DNA from: CALBZG01 sp964486295
GTDB lineage: Bacteria; Bacillota; Clostridia; Peptostreptococcales; Anaerovoracaceae
Direction: 5' to 3'
Assembly: GCA_964486295.1 (NCBI GenBank)
Contig: CAZAMF010000001.1
Span: 248,001-312,000 of the forward strand
DNA length: 64,000 bases
Made by a program: the position numbers and the translations under genes. The notes below the pieces were generated by a model, which saw only the letters and a program-made list of their open reading frames with translations, was not told the origin of the DNA and searched no databases. Below, in pieces: positions 1 through 8,713 of this stretch. The stretch's first letter is position 1, and every line of letters begins with the position of its first letter.

Positions 1-65
1 CGCGGCATCCATTGCCAGGTAGGTACGAAAGAAAAACAGTAAAAATTATGAGGGGGTAATTTGTA

Positions 66-2597
66 ATGAGTTCTATACCTGAAAACACATATAAAAAACC
101 TTGCGGTACAGAGCCTTATGACCACACGTACAGTCTGGGCTATCAGGTCCACCATGAAGACTGGTCTCCATACCCGCGTGTCAACCGTCTTAGGCAGACA
201 TTCTTAGATAGGCCCTACGACGTCGATGTGGAGAGATTAAGACTGGTTACCGAAGCATACAAGAAACATGAGGGATGTGCGCCCAAGCTTCAGTGCGCTT
301 ATGCCTTTGAGAATATACTGCTTCATGTCAATATTGACATCTATGATGAGGATTTGATTCTGGGTGAGATCGCTGCGCCGGCAAAGGCATCGCCGATCTA
401 TCCGGAGTTTTCCGTGAACTGGATCATTGATGAAGTGCAGCATTTTCCGTTTGATCAGCGTGAGTATGACCAATTCTACATCCGGACCGAAGAGGACAAA
501 AAAGAGATCCTGGAGCTTTGCAATTACTGGGTAGGGAAGACAGTGGACGATCTGATCAATTTAAGACTGGAAGAGGATCAGATCAAAGGTTCTGAGGTGG
601 GGAAGAAGATTTTTCAGACCAATCTGTATCATTATGCAGGCGTCGGGCATCTGGTCATCGATTATGATAAACTGCTGAGAGTAGGCTTCAACTGTTTGAT
701 CCAGGAAGCTCAGGAAGCTTACAAACAGCTGACCAAGAAAGATGTGGAATATGCCGATAAGAGGGATTTTTACGAGTCGACGATGATCTCCCTAAAGGCT
801 GCGATCCGGTACATTGAGCGTTATGCGAAGCTGGCTGATGACCGCGCAGCAACAGAAAAGGATCCTAAGAGGAAGAAAGAGCTTGAAACCATGGCGGCAA
901 ACTGCCATCAGATTGCAGGCGGACCGGCAAAGACCTACTGGCAGGCGTTGCAGCTGTTCAATTTCGCAACGACTCTCATTCAAATCGAAAGCAACGGGCA
1001 TTCGGTTTCCTACGGCCGCATGGATCAGTGGCTGTATCCTTATTATGAGGCGGATATCAAGAACGGCACACTTACAAAAGAATTCGCCCTGGAGCTTCTC
1101 GAGGTCCAGTTTGTTAAACTGAACAACCCGGTCAAACTCAAGGATAAGGGTACCGTGATCGTGCGGAATGGCCGCAGCTATGGGGGTGAATGCCTGACCA
1201 TCGGCGGCGTGGATCGAGACGGCAATGATGTGACCAATGATCTCACCATGTTGATACTGGAAGGTTCTGCCCATACACGGATGCTGAATCCGTGGCCTTT
1301 GGTCCGCATGCATGAAAATACGCCATATGAATTAAAAGTGAAAACAGTTGAATGTATCCGCGCAGGTTACGGACATCCGAAGCTCTTCAATGACGGTCCC
1401 ACCATCAAAGCAATGATGAAGAAGGGGATGACCCTTGAAGAGGCTAGAAATTATGCGGTAGTAGGCTGCGTGGAGTTCAATCTTCCGGGCAAGGAGTACG
1501 GATTGCACGACGCCGCTTATGTGAATACAGCGAAGATGATGGAAATGGTACTCAATGGCGGACGCTGCCTGGATTGCGGCCCGCATTGCGCAAGATGGGA
1601 GAAATGCGGTGCTGTTGGGGATCATATTGGCCCGGATACCGGCAGCCTTGATACATACAAGAGCTTTGACGAGGTCCTTGAGAGCGTCGACAAGCAGTTC
1701 GATTACTGGTGCGACCAGATGTGCAGCAGTTTGAATATCATCGATAAAGCCCATCGGGCCCGCAAACCGCTTCCGTATGTTTCCGCATTTTTCGAGGACT
1801 GCATCGCTACCGGCAAGGATCTGACAGAGGGCGGAGCCAAGTATAACGGCACGGGTCCGCAGGCAAGCGGTCTGGGTACTTGCGCAGATTCATTGGCTAC
1901 GATCAAGCAGCTGGTGTTCGATGAGAAACGCACCACCGGTGCTGAATTACTTCAGGCTGTGAAAAAAAACTGGAAAGGCTATGAGGCGCTCAATGCGCTT
2001 GTAAATAGCTCGAAGGTCCATCATTACGGCAATGATGACGATTATGCAGATGATCTGTTTAAATATATGTTCGAATGCTACTGCAGAAATATCGCAGGCC
2101 GTAAGACGCCAAGAGGCGGCGAGTTCAGGCCGGGAGTCTACTCTGTAAATGCCAATGTAGGCATGGGTCTGAATACCAATGCTTCACTGGATGGCCGCAA
2201 GGCTGGTGAAGCCATCTCTGACAACATGGGACCGGTGCATACGGATGGCGGGTCTCACGATATCAATGGCCCCACTGCGATCGTAAACTCTCTTACCAAG
2301 GTGGATCACAGCATCGCCACCAATGGCACGCTCATGAACCTCAAGTTCTCCCAGGAGGCTGTTGCAGGCATAGAAGGGAGAGACAACCTTGTCAGCTTTA
2401 TCGAAGAGTATATGGCGAAGCAGGCGATGCATGTCCAGTTCAATATCATGAGTGCGGCAACCATGAGAGCTGCACAGAAGAAGCCTCAGGATTACAAAGA
2501 CATGCTGGTGCGTGTTGCCGGATACAGCGCGTATTTCGTTGAGCTTGGCAAGCCGCTGCAGAAAGACCTGATCCAGCGCACGGAGCTGCATTTCTAA
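66..2597 (+). CDS. Glycyl radical enzyme, dehydratase/lyase type, substrate unassigned
   Basis: An 843-residue member of the pyruvate formate-lyase/glycyl radical superfamily. The active-site loop reads GCVE with the thiyl cysteine at residue 468 and the Glu at 470, the pattern of diol dehydratases, HypD, CutC and related C-C/C-N/C-O lyases rather than of true PFL. The C-terminal radical loop RVAGYSAYFVEL places the radical glycine at residue 819. Just after the active site is an extra cysteine group (C501, C504, C508, C514) in the segment CLDCGPHCARWEKC. The start is set by AGGGGG about 10 bases upstream. No activating enzyme lies downstream, so it may lie upstream of the window. The substrate cannot be named from sequence; dehydratase, decarboxylase and C-N lyase activities all remain possible. 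Confidence 0.85.
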   Translation: MSSIPENTYKKPCGTEPYDHTYSLGYQVHHEDWSPYPRVNRLRQTFLDRPYDVDVERLRLVTEAYKKHEGCAPKLQCAYAFENILLHVNIDIYDEDLILGEIAAPAKASPIYPEFSVNWIIDEVQHFPFDQREYDQFYIRTEEDKKEILELCNYWVGKTVDDLINLRLEEDQIKGSEVGKKIFQTNLYHYAGVGHLVIDYDKLLRVGFNCLIQEAQEAYKQLTKKDVEYADKRDFYESTMISLKAAIRYIERYAKLADDRAATEKDPKRKKELETMAANCHQIAGGPAKTYWQALQLFNFATTLIQIESNGHSVSYGRMDQWLYPYYEADIKNGTLTKEFALELLEVQFVKLNNPVKLKDKGTVIVRNGRSYGGECLTIGGVDRDGNDVTNDLTMLILEGSAHTRMLNPWPLVRMHENTPYELKVKTVECIRAGYGHPKLFNDGPTIKAMMKKGMTLEEARNYAVVGCVEFNLPGKEYGLHDAAYVNTAKMMEMVLNGGRCLDCGPHCARWEKCGAVGDHIGPDTGSLDTYKSFDEVLESVDKQFDYWCDQMCSSLNIIDKAHRARKPLPYVSAFFEDCIATGKDLTEGGAKYNGTGPQASGLGTCADSLATIKQLVFDEKRTTGAELLQAVKKNWKGYEALNALVNSSKVHHYGNDDDYADDLFKYMFECYCRNIAGRKTPRGGEFRPGVYSVNANVGMGLNTNASLDGRKAGEAISDNMGPVHTDGGSHDINGPTAIVNSLTKVDHSIATNGTLMNLKFSQEAVAGIEGRDNLVSFIEEYMAKQAMHVQFNIMSAATMRAAQKKPQDYKDMLVRVAGYSAYFVELGKPLQKDLIQRTELHF

Positions 2598-2642
2598 ATA
2601 TAAATAATTAGTGCCGGTCAAAGGCCGACGCAAATGAAAAAT

Positions 2643-2693
2643 AAACCGCTTATGATGTTGCGAACAGTTTCTGATGTAATAAGCGGTTTTTTT
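2643..2693 (+). terminator. Intrinsic terminator of the glycyl radical enzyme gene
   Basis: AAACCGCTTAT (2643-2653) pairs exactly with ATAAGCGGTTT (2679-2689) and is followed by a T run to 2693. It closes the upstream transcription unit 46 bases after the stop codon. Confidence 0.85.
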
Positions 2694-2802
2694 AGTCGGG
2701 CATTTTTGTAAAAGGGAGAACCTAAGTAAAAACGCTACCGCCTGCATGGAATTACTATTATAATATAAAATAATAATAGTAGAATCGTAATTAAAGTATT
2801 TT

Positions 2803-2930
2803 GTAGGGGTGCCTGTGGAGGGGACCCTGAGGATCGCCCAACGAGCCGGCAACACCTGCTATTTTGCAGTGGCAGGAGTGGAGATTTCGTAAGGTATTGC
2901 AAACCGCAGAGTAAAGGATCAAAATCATAG
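2803..2930 (+). promoter_or_regulatory. Candidate structured leader RNA, family not recognised
   Basis: This G+C-rich island lies in an A+T-rich gap upstream of a small membrane protein gene. Possible pairings include GGTGCC (from about 2818) with GGC-AA-CACC near 2848-2856, and CTGC/GCAG around a six-base loop at about 2857-2870. The string GCCGGCAAC and the following hairpin recall the core of SAM-I riboswitches, but the remaining conserved SAM-I positions do not line up, so I do not assign it. The rest of the 2598-2958 gap holds the terminator and an A+T-rich stretch with a TATAAT-like element near 2759. Confidence 0.3.
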
Positions 2931-2958
2931 GCTCTGTTTAAGAAAGGTGTTGAAAAGA

Positions 2959-3201
2959 ATGTTTATGACGCCGTCACAGCTAATCGTAGCAGCAGTTATC
3001 ATTATATTGTTTTTAGTTCTGATGTTTATTGGTAATAAATATCAGAAATCTAAAAGACTAAGTCCACTGACTTCCATTGCATTTGGATTTATATTGGCTG
3101 GAATTGTTTTCGGCGATAACAGATTAATTTGCTATAGTTTGTTTGCAATTGGAATAATTCTATCTGTAATTGATGCGTATATAAAATCAAAAAATAATTA
3201 A
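2959..3201 (+). CDS. Small membrane protein of unknown function
   Basis: About 80 residues with two to three hydrophobic segments (roughly residues 7-25, 37-52 and 58-72) and a charged C-terminal tail rich in Lys and Asn. The sequence gives no enzymatic motif. AGAAAGG at 2941-2947 best supports the ATG at 2959; a TTG at 2950 or GTG at 2947 in the same frame are alternatives. It follows a possible structured leader RNA, so it may be a regulated transporter accessory or stress protein, but nothing identifies its role. Confidence 0.6.
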   Translation: MFMTPSQLIVAAVIIILFLVLMFIGNKYQKSKRLSPLTSIAFGFILAGIVFGDNRLICYSLFAIGIILSVIDAYIKSKNN

Positions 3202-3343
3202 CAGGTGGTCGGGAAATAACATCTGAAAACACTCCCGAATCCAGGGGAATACCGGCCTTTTATGTTAGAATATGATTATATTATGCCCATTTCTAATGGT
3301 GAAAATGAAGCAAAGGGATCAGTACAAAATATAGGAGAAACAT

Positions 3344-3778
3344 ATGATTGCAGATGCGAAAAAAATAATCTCAGAAAACGAATTCTGCGCATTATCTACA
3401 TGCTACAACGATTTACCCAATACATCGTTGATGCAGTATATTTGCGATGAAAACTGTACTAAAATATATATGATCACTCTTAAAGGAAGTTCAAAATATA
3501 AAAATATAGTAAAAAACCAGAGAGTGAGTCTGTTGATCGATACAAGACAAAAAGTTGAAAATAGTCAAGGACAGATAAGAGCACTGACCATTTACGGCGA
3601 AGCGAATCTAATTGAGGATTCTGATCAATGTAAGAATAAAATCAACGAGTTGGTAAAGAAATTTAGTAATCTGACCAGACTTTCGGAAAACGAAAACTGC
3701 ATTGTAATAGAGGTAAGCGCGGAGAGTTTATTATTGCTTGATAGTGCTGATCAAAGTACATATATAGAGATCAGGTAA
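3344..3778 (+). CDS. Pyridoxamine 5'-phosphate oxidase-family flavin-binding protein
   Basis: A 144-residue protein with the pattern of the FMN-binding split barrel: an N-terminal CALST segment, a GSSKYKNIVKNQRVSLLID strand-helix-strand, then LTIYGEA. These short clostridial members usually bind FMN or a related flavin; their substrates are rarely known and true PNP oxidase activity should not be assumed. An AGGAGAA ribosome site lies directly before the ATG. The overlapping reading frame starting at 3262 is not coding. The next gene, dgkA, begins 28 bases downstream and may be co-transcribed. Confidence 0.75.
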   Translation: MIADAKKIISENEFCALSTCYNDLPNTSLMQYICDENCTKIYMITLKGSSKYKNIVKNQRVSLLIDTRQKVENSQGQIRALTIYGEANLIEDSDQCKNKINELVKKFSNLTRLSENENCIVIEVSAESLLLLDSADQSTYIEIR

Positions 3779-3806
3779 ATTGCAAGAATTAGGATAGGTG
3801 GAAACA

Positions 3807-4178
3807 TTGGATAATCGGACAGGTAAAAAAACCCATAATTTGTTTCGTAGTTTCAAGTTCGCATTCGCCGGGCTTTTTGAATCCTTTAAAACAGAAAAAA
3901 ATATGAAGATCCATATTCTGATCATGGCGCTTGTCATCCTTGCGGGATTCCTTTTCAAGATCAGCAGAACGGAATGGATGATATGCATCATTTTATTTGG
4001 AGTTGTCATAGCTGGCGAAATGTTTAATACGGCAATCGAAACATTAGTTGATATGGTAATGCCGCATCAAAATGAAAAAGCAAAACTGGCAAAAGATCTG
4101 TCCGCAGGTGCAGTCTTGATCCTTGCCATTGCAGCAGCGATTATCGGAATGATGATATTCATACCAAGAATTATTTAA
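3807..4178 (+). CDS. dgkA: Diacylglycerol/undecaprenol kinase, DgkA type
   Basis: Small integral membrane kinase of about 123 residues with three transmembrane helices. The family signature is visible as FNTAIETLVDMVMP, with an Asn and Glu-rich amphipathic helix followed by a lysine-rich loop (HQNEKAKLAKDLSAGAV). Gram-positive members phosphorylate undecaprenol, recycling the carrier lipid for wall synthesis. The TTG at 3807 has AGGTGG five bases upstream; an in-frame GTG at 3798 would add three residues. The gene is followed by a convergent thioesterase gene only four bases away, with no obvious terminator between. Confidence 0.88.
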   Translation: MDNRTGKKTHNLFRSFKFAFAGLFESFKTEKNMKIHILIMALVILAGFLFKISRTEWMICIILFGVVIAGEMFNTAIETLVDMVMPHQNEKAKLAKDLSAGAVLILAIAAAIIGMMIFIPRII

Positions 4179-4182
4179 CCTA

Positions 4183-4617
4183 TTAAATTGAATGCTTCTC
4201 CCTCGATTTCTCCAGCTCGTCCATCATGACCCGATAGATTTCTGGATGTTTTGTCTTCATTCGCAGAGGGTTTCCATCCCTATCGAGAAAGCAGTGCCTG
4301 GTTTCGCCTGTGCAGCGAAGTTCGCCGGTCTGCTTATCGAGGATCTCATAAGAATAGCTGAACTTCATTCCGGTGAAGTTCGTCAGCCTGACTATGATTT
4401 CAACACTTTCGCCAAAATAGGTTTTTTTCTTGTATTCGCAGGACAAGCCCAGAACAGGGCTTATGATGCCTTGCTTTTCCATCTCTGCATAGCCAATCCC
4501 CAATTGCTCCAGGTGATCGATACGCGCTTCTTCGAACCAACGTATATAATTTGAATGATGGATGATGCCCATCTGGTCAGTTTCATAATATTGGGTCTTA
4601 TGTTCATATGGTTTCAT
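4183..4617 (-). CDS. Acyl-CoA thioesterase, 4HBT/YbgC family
   Basis: A hotdog-fold protein of 144 residues. The YbgC/4-hydroxybenzoyl-CoA thioesterase signature is YYETDQMGIIHHSNYIRWFEEAR near the N-terminus, where the Asp is the usual catalytic residue. It should hydrolyse a short-chain or aromatic acyl-CoA; the substrate is not evident. CGGAGAA sits correctly upstream of the ATG at 4617, so the 13 extra N-terminal residues of the longest frame are rejected. It is a single-gene unit, divergent from the small membrane protein at 4813. Confidence 0.85.
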   Translation of the reverse strand: MKPYEHKTQYYETDQMGIIHHSNYIRWFEEARIDHLEQLGIGYAEMEKQGIISPVLGLSCEYKKKTYFGESVEIIVRLTNFTGMKFSYSYEILDKQTGELRCTGETRHCFLDRDGNPLRMKTKHPEIYRVMMDELEKSREKHSI

Positions 4618-4812
4618 AGCATATTCTCCGCATATCCGAGTTTGATTAAACGTCACGAATACATTATAACAAGTGAAACAGGAAATACAATATTTTCAAA
4701 TCAAGGTTCCGGATCACACAAGTTCACAGAGGAAACACGCATGCTCCAGCTGTGACAAGCACCGATAAATATGATAAAATATTCAGCAATAGTGTATTTG
4801 GAGGCAAGAATA

Positions 4813-5055
4813 ATGAACAACGAGGTAACCGTTAAGGACTGGCTGATCACCATGCTGATTTTGTGTATACCAATCGTAAATATTGTAATGGTTTTTGTGT
4901 GGGCCTTCGGCGGAGGCGCTAAACCGAGCAAATCAAATTTTTTCAGAGCGGTTCTATTGTGGGCAGTAATCGGCATTGCTCTGACCCTTGTGCTCGGTAT
5001 CACAACGGGGCTGACTTTATTCAACGGATTGGGAAACAATTATCTGCAGGTATAG
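4813..5055 (+). CDS. Small two-helix membrane protein, unknown function
   Basis: Eighty residues with two strong transmembrane segments (about residues 8-30 and 45-67) separated by a short Gly/Lys-rich loop, AFGGGAKPSKSN. This layout is common in uncharacterised clostridial proteins and carries no catalytic motif. TTTGGAGGC lies eight bases before the ATG at 4813, so the frame's upstream 14 residues are excluded. Confidence 0.65.
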   Translation: MNNEVTVKDWLITMLILCIPIVNIVMVFVWAFGGGAKPSKSNFFRAVLLWAVIGIALTLVLGITTGLTLFNGLGNNYLQV

Positions 5056-5109
5056 TGACCGAATATAGCACAGTAGTAAATTAGGATTCCGGGAATTACG
5101 GAGGAATGT

Positions 5110-5679
5110 ATGAAAACCATTACCGTAGGAGTTTCGAATAAGCATGCCCATTTAACAAGAGAGCAGATCAATACTCTATTCGGCGAGGGATATCAGCTGA
5201 CTTTTTTAAGAAATATTAAACAACGGGACGAATTTGTCTGTGAAGAGACCATCAGCGTAAAAGGCCCGAAAGGCGTATTGCATGATATCAGAATACTGGG
5301 GCCGGAACGGGAAAAGGCGCAGATCGAACTGACTGTGACAAGTTCAATAATGATCGGGATCGAACCTTCTATCAGAATATCGGCGGACGTTGAAAACACG
5401 CCTGCAATCAAACTGATGGGACCCAAAGGGGAATATGATCTGGGGGAAGGCGTGATCACCGCCATACGGCATCTGCACATGACGCCGGAAGAAGCGAAAG
5501 AGCTTCATCTGCCCGAAGGCCAGCAGGTAAATATTGAATCGGATGGGTTAAGGGGATTGATTTTTAAGAACGTAGTAGTCCGGATCGATCCGCTTTTTTC
5601 TCTTGAGTTTCATATTGATACCGACGAAGCAAATGCAGCAGGATTAAAGACCGGAGACCAGGTCCATTTAGTGGATTAG
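5110..5679 (+). CDS. pduL: Phosphate propanoyltransferase, PduL type
   Basis: A 189-residue PduL-family phosphotransacylase, which interconverts acyl-CoA plus phosphate with acyl phosphate plus CoA. The paired PduL repeats are evident: VGVSNKHAHLTREQ at the N-terminus and AIRHLHMTPEEAKELHL in the second half, carrying the metal-binding histidines. No bacterial microcompartment shell gene is nearby, so it probably serves general acetate/propionate or amino-acid fermentation in the cytosol. It is followed after a few bases by a membrane methyltransferase gene. Confidence 0.9.
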   Translation: MKTITVGVSNKHAHLTREQINTLFGEGYQLTFLRNIKQRDEFVCEETISVKGPKGVLHDIRILGPEREKAQIELTVTSSIMIGIEPSIRISADVENTPAIKLMGPKGEYDLGEGVITAIRHLHMTPEEAKELHLPEGQQVNIESDGLRGLIFKNVVVRIDPLFSLEFHIDTDEANAAGLKTGDQVHLVD

Positions 5680-5694
5680 AGGGTGAAAAACGAT

Positions 5695-6219
5695 ATGAAA
5701 AATGAGCATCAGCAGATCATCGGCTATATTACGGGTGGCACCATCGTACTCTTGATTATCCCCTTTGGCATTTTTAACGCTGCAAAATACCTTGACCAAT
5801 TTATCGGTATCCAATTATTTCAATCGGATAAAGTCAGATTAGGATTAGCCGCTTTGTTGTTTATATCCGGCGGCATATTCGGCATCTGGTCCATCGTGAT
5901 ACAAAACGTCATCGGGAAGGGTGGACCCGTGCAAATCGGCATGTTCGATATCAGTCCTAAAACCCAGAACCTTGTGGTGTCCGGACCCTACAAATATACC
6001 CGGAATCCGATGCTGTTCGGTGCGTGTATGATGTATTTTGCGTTTTCTGTGTATTTGAACTCCGCAGCAGCCCTGATCATGGTGATCTTGTTTATGATAT
6101 TCATGCTGATTTTCGTAAAATTATCAGAGGAGAAAAGGCTTCTGAAAGATTTTGGCAAGCCCTACGAAGAATACAGAAGAAGAACGTCGATGTTCATTCC
6201 CTGGTTCCCTAAAAAATAG
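5695..6219 (+). CDS. Isoprenylcysteine methyltransferase-like membrane protein
   Basis: About 174 residues with four to five transmembrane segments. The C-terminal half has the ICMT/PEMT SAM-binding pattern: GPYKYTRNPMLFG, then a hydrophobic helix, then an EEKRLLKDFGKPYEEYRRRTSMFIPW-like tail in which the conserved Glu and Arg residues are present. Bacterial members methylate small molecules or lipids and mostly lack a known substrate. The ATG at 5695 is preferred because AGAGGG lies about ten bases upstream; a GTG at 5683 is too close to that site. Confidence 0.75.
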   Translation: MKNEHQQIIGYITGGTIVLLIIPFGIFNAAKYLDQFIGIQLFQSDKVRLGLAALLFISGGIFGIWSIVIQNVIGKGGPVQIGMFDISPKTQNLVVSGPYKYTRNPMLFGACMMYFAFSVYLNSAAALIMVILFMIFMLIFVKLSEEKRLLKDFGKPYEEYRRRTSMFIPWFPKK

Positions 6220-6265
6220 AGAGAGAATACCAGGAGCTACTTACTTTCAACAAAAGGAGGGCCGT

Positions 6266-6682
6266 ATGATAAAAAGAATATTGCTGATGATTTTATTGAT
6301 TGCGATGCTGCTGGCAACCGGCTGCGGAGCCAATGGCGGTCCGAGTACGGACACCGAAAAAGCTGAAGTCATTAAAATCAACGCCGAAGAAGCGAAGGCC
6401 AGACTGGACAGTGAAGAGGGGATCATCCTGGTGGATGTAAGAACGCCTGAAGAATACAGGGAAGGTCATATCCCCGGCGCCATCCTGCTTCCGGTGGATG
6501 AGATCTTCGCAAATGCAGAAGCAGTTATACCTGATAAAGAAGAAACCTATTTTATCTATTGCCGCAGCGGGAACAGAAGCGCCACGGCGTCGTCGCAATT
6601 GGTGGAGATGGGTTATTTAAATATTTATGACTTAGGGGGCATCAACGACTGGCCATATGAAAAGGTGACCGGTGATGAATAA
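6266..6682 (+). CDS. Rhodanese-domain lipoprotein
   Basis: A 138-residue exported protein with a lipoprotein signal ending in the lipobox LATGC, followed by a single rhodanese domain. The catalytic Cys is at residue 99 in YCRSGNRS, and the DVRTPEEYREGHIPGA segment is typical of the family. It should act as a membrane-anchored sulfur carrier or persulfide handler. AAGGAGG is correctly placed before the ATG at 6266. Its last codons overlap the start of a broken MFS gene (ATGAATAA), the same arrangement as the reciprocal copy near 18.17 kb, where the rhodanese is dead and the MFS intact. Confidence 0.85.
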   Translation: MIKRILLMILLIAMLLATGCGANGGPSTDTEKAEVIKINAEEAKARLDSEEGIILVDVRTPEEYREGHIPGAILLPVDEIFANAEAVIPDKEETYFIYCRSGNRSATASSQLVEMGYLNIYDLGGINDWPYEKVTGDE

Positions 6683-6780
6683 AATCAGCAAATTGAAAAT
6701 GTACCGGTGGCTGATCTGGGCCGTTTTGGTTGGGATCTATCTGATCGTTTTCTTCTAGAGCCTTTCGATTGCTCTAGCAA
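6374..6780 (+). repeat. Left copy of a ~407-bp diverged direct repeat
   Basis: Spans the body of the intact rhodanese gene and the first ~35 codons of a broken MFS gene. It aligns end to end with 17872-18277 in the same orientation, with many substitutions and one single-base length difference. The two copies flank the 11-kb accessory cassette. Confidence 0.8.
6675..6758 (+). pseudogene. MFS transporter N-terminal fragment
   Basis: Twenty-seven codons near-identical to the N-terminus of the intact transporter at 18172 (MNKISKLK...WAVLVGIYLIVFF), ended by TAG where the intact gene has CAG, a single C-to-T change. Recognisable similarity continues only to about 6780, after which the rest of the gene is gone. 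Start overlaps the rhodanese stop codon, as in the other copy. A relic, not expected to make a functional protein. Confidence 0.8.
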
Positions 6781-7115
6781 TTACCATGTATTTTTGTTTG
6801 GAAAAGATATGGGGTTTTTGACAAAGGGAAATTTATAGCTCGCTAAAGGACTAACTCATGTTTCAATTTTGAATCCTGGGTTTTGCTTTAAGAATCATAA
6901 TATATGCAAAAGCCTCCATAAACAAAATAGAACACGTAAGCAATTAGGAGCTACTATTTGGGGTAAAAAAATGCACTAATCTACGCAAAATATAAATAAT
7001 TTCAAAGTAGCATGAAATCCACAGATTACTACTTATTTCTATGCTATACTTAAATAATGATCAATATAATTTCTGCTTGTATTGATAAAGAAGGTGTGAG
7101 AACAGGGGGCCATTC
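6781..7115 (+). promoter_or_regulatory. Gap before sigma-54 regulator; probable promoter
   Basis: A+T-rich spacer at the left edge of the accessory cassette with no gene. A TATACT at 7045-7050 is a plausible -10 for the regulator. It is overlapped by an imperfect dyad, TAGCATGAAAT (7008-7018) against ATTTCTATGCTA (7035-7046), which could be an operator for self-control. No insertion-sequence end or attachment site was seen at the junction. Confidence 0.35.
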
Positions 7116-8585
7116 ATGGGGGAATTAGATAATAAGCTTAAAGAAATAGCGAGACTTCTGAATGTTGAAGAAGATAATTTAAACTCAGGAGATTTGTTTT
7201 CACAGATTTTCGACAAGATCCAACGCATTAAAAGAGAGAACGATATGCTTAATCTGGCATTAGACAGTTGTGTTGACCACTTTCACATAACGGATGGAAA
7301 AGGCACTATACTTCGAGTCAATACGGCGTTTGAAAAAAATTGTAAGATAAAAAGGGAATTCGTGGAAGGCAGAACCACTTCTGAGATGGAACAACTTGGA
7401 GTATACAAACCATCGATGACAGGCACTGCAATTAAGGAAAAACGACAAATAACTTTCGTCCAAAGTGTACCAATGGGGGAGGTAATAACTACTTGCACGC
7501 CCGTATTAGATGAAGAGGGCAATGTGAAGCTCGTTGTTAGTAATGCTCGATTTATTAACGAACTTAAATTGCTTCATAAATACTTCAAAGAAAGATCTGC
7601 AATAGGCAATGGCCCGGACGGAAACTCGAAGGAGTTTGTTAGCCAAGATCCACTGATGATATCTCTTAAAGATATGGCAAAAAAAGTTGCCCCAACAGAC
7701 TCCAGCATTTTAATTCTGGGAGAGACAGGCAGCGGGAAAAGTATGCTTGCAAAACTGATTCATGAAAACAGCGCCAGATCAAAGGGGAATTTTATTGAAA
7801 TCAATTGCGCAGCTATACCTGAAAATCTCATTGAATCAGAACTTTTTGGCTATTCGGCAGGAGCTTTTACCGGGGCCAAAAAAGAGGGCAAAAGAGGATT
7901 GATTGAATTGGCGAATAATGGGACCTTGTTTTTAGATGAGATAGGGGATATGCCGCTGAATGTGCAGGCAAAGCTGTTTAATTTTTTACAAAGTCGTACG
8001 ATAACAAGAGTAGGAGGAGAAGACTCTATACCTGTAGATATCCGATTAATCACGGCAACAAACAAAGATTTGGAAAAAATGACTCATGAAGGGCTATTCC
8101 GAAGCGAGCTTTACTATAGAATAAACGTTGTCCCGATAACAATTCCACCGTTAAGAAATCGGCAGGATGACATTCCGTTATTGATTGAATACTTTAGAAA
8201 CAAGTTTTGTAACAAATACAGCACGATTATCATGATAAGCCATGAAGTTATAGAATGTATGCTGAATTATTCATGGCCGGGCAATGTAAGGGAACTGGAG
8301 AATTTGATCGAACGATTAATCGTGCTTGATCGAAATGGTATTATCGAATTAGAGGATATGCCGGCTACAATTCTTGCTTCGTCCGACACAAATGACGAAA
8401 AGATAATGGTAAACAGAATTGTACCTTTAAAGGAAGCGATTGAAGAGTTTGAGAGAAAGCTCGTGATATCTGTGTACAACAAATATAAAAGCAGCTATAA
8501 AGTGGCTGAAAAATTAAATATCAGTCAATCTGCAGCCATGAGGAAAATACATAAATATGTTAATCCATCATTAGAGGAAGATTAA
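7116..8585 (+). CDS. PAS-AAA+ sigma-54-dependent transcriptional activator
   Basis: A 489-residue enhancer-binding protein. Order: N-terminal coiled region, PAS sensory domain (about residues 45-150), AAA+ ATPase with Walker A GETGSGKS at 202-209, the sigma-54 contact loop GAFTGA at 249-254 and Walker B TLFLDEIGD, then a C-terminal helix-turn-helix (about 445-485). AGGGGGCC precedes the ATG. The PAS domain suggests direct sensing of a small ligand. The near-consensus -24/-12 promoter immediately downstream, with a palindrome between, makes the symporter-amidohydrolase-urease-like operon its obvious target. The gene is single and ends in its own terminator. Base composition is A+T-rich like the rest of the cassette. 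Confidence 0.93.
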   Translation: MGELDNKLKEIARLLNVEEDNLNSGDLFSQIFDKIQRIKRENDMLNLALDSCVDHFHITDGKGTILRVNTAFEKNCKIKREFVEGRTTSEMEQLGVYKPSMTGTAIKEKRQITFVQSVPMGEVITTCTPVLDEEGNVKLVVSNARFINELKLLHKYFKERSAIGNGPDGNSKEFVSQDPLMISLKDMAKKVAPTDSSILILGETGSGKSMLAKLIHENSARSKGNFIEINCAAIPENLIESELFGYSAGAFTGAKKEGKRGLIELANNGTLFLDEIGDMPLNVQAKLFNFLQSRTITRVGGEDSIPVDIRLITATNKDLEKMTHEGLFRSELYYRINVVPITIPPLRNRQDDIPLLIEYFRNKFCNKYSTIIMISHEVIECMLNYSWPGNVRELENLIERLIVLDRNGIIELEDMPATILASSDTNDEKIMVNRIVPLKEAIEEFERKLVISVYNKYKSSYKVAEKLNISQSAAMRKIHKYVNPSLEED

Positions 8586-8625
8586 ATGATGATTTATAGT
8601 AACAAATGACCTATACTAAAGAAAG

Positions 8626-8666
8626 AATAAACCGCAAAAGACTTATTAAGTCTTTTGCGGTTTATT
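8626..8666 (+). terminator. Intrinsic terminator of the sigma-54 regulator
   Basis: A 20-bp perfect inverted repeat (8626-8645 against 8647-8666) around one central T, ending in a T-rich tract. Its outer arms, AATAAACCG and CGGTTTATT, recur in the separate palindrome at 8714-8735. Confidence 0.8.
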
Positions 8667-8713
8667 TATTTTAAGATAGTGTTTGCAAGCCTTACAGGAT
8701 ATTGTTTAAAAGG

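Noticed and set aside
2803..2930. SAM-I or TPP riboswitch
   Set aside because: Only short strings (GCCGGCAAC, GGGGTGCC) agree; the rest of the conserved cores cannot be lined up, so kept as unassigned.
3262..3450. 62-codon frame overlapping the PNPOx-like gene
   Set aside because: Poor ribosome site, low-complexity translation, and the overlapping frame at 3344 has a family match.
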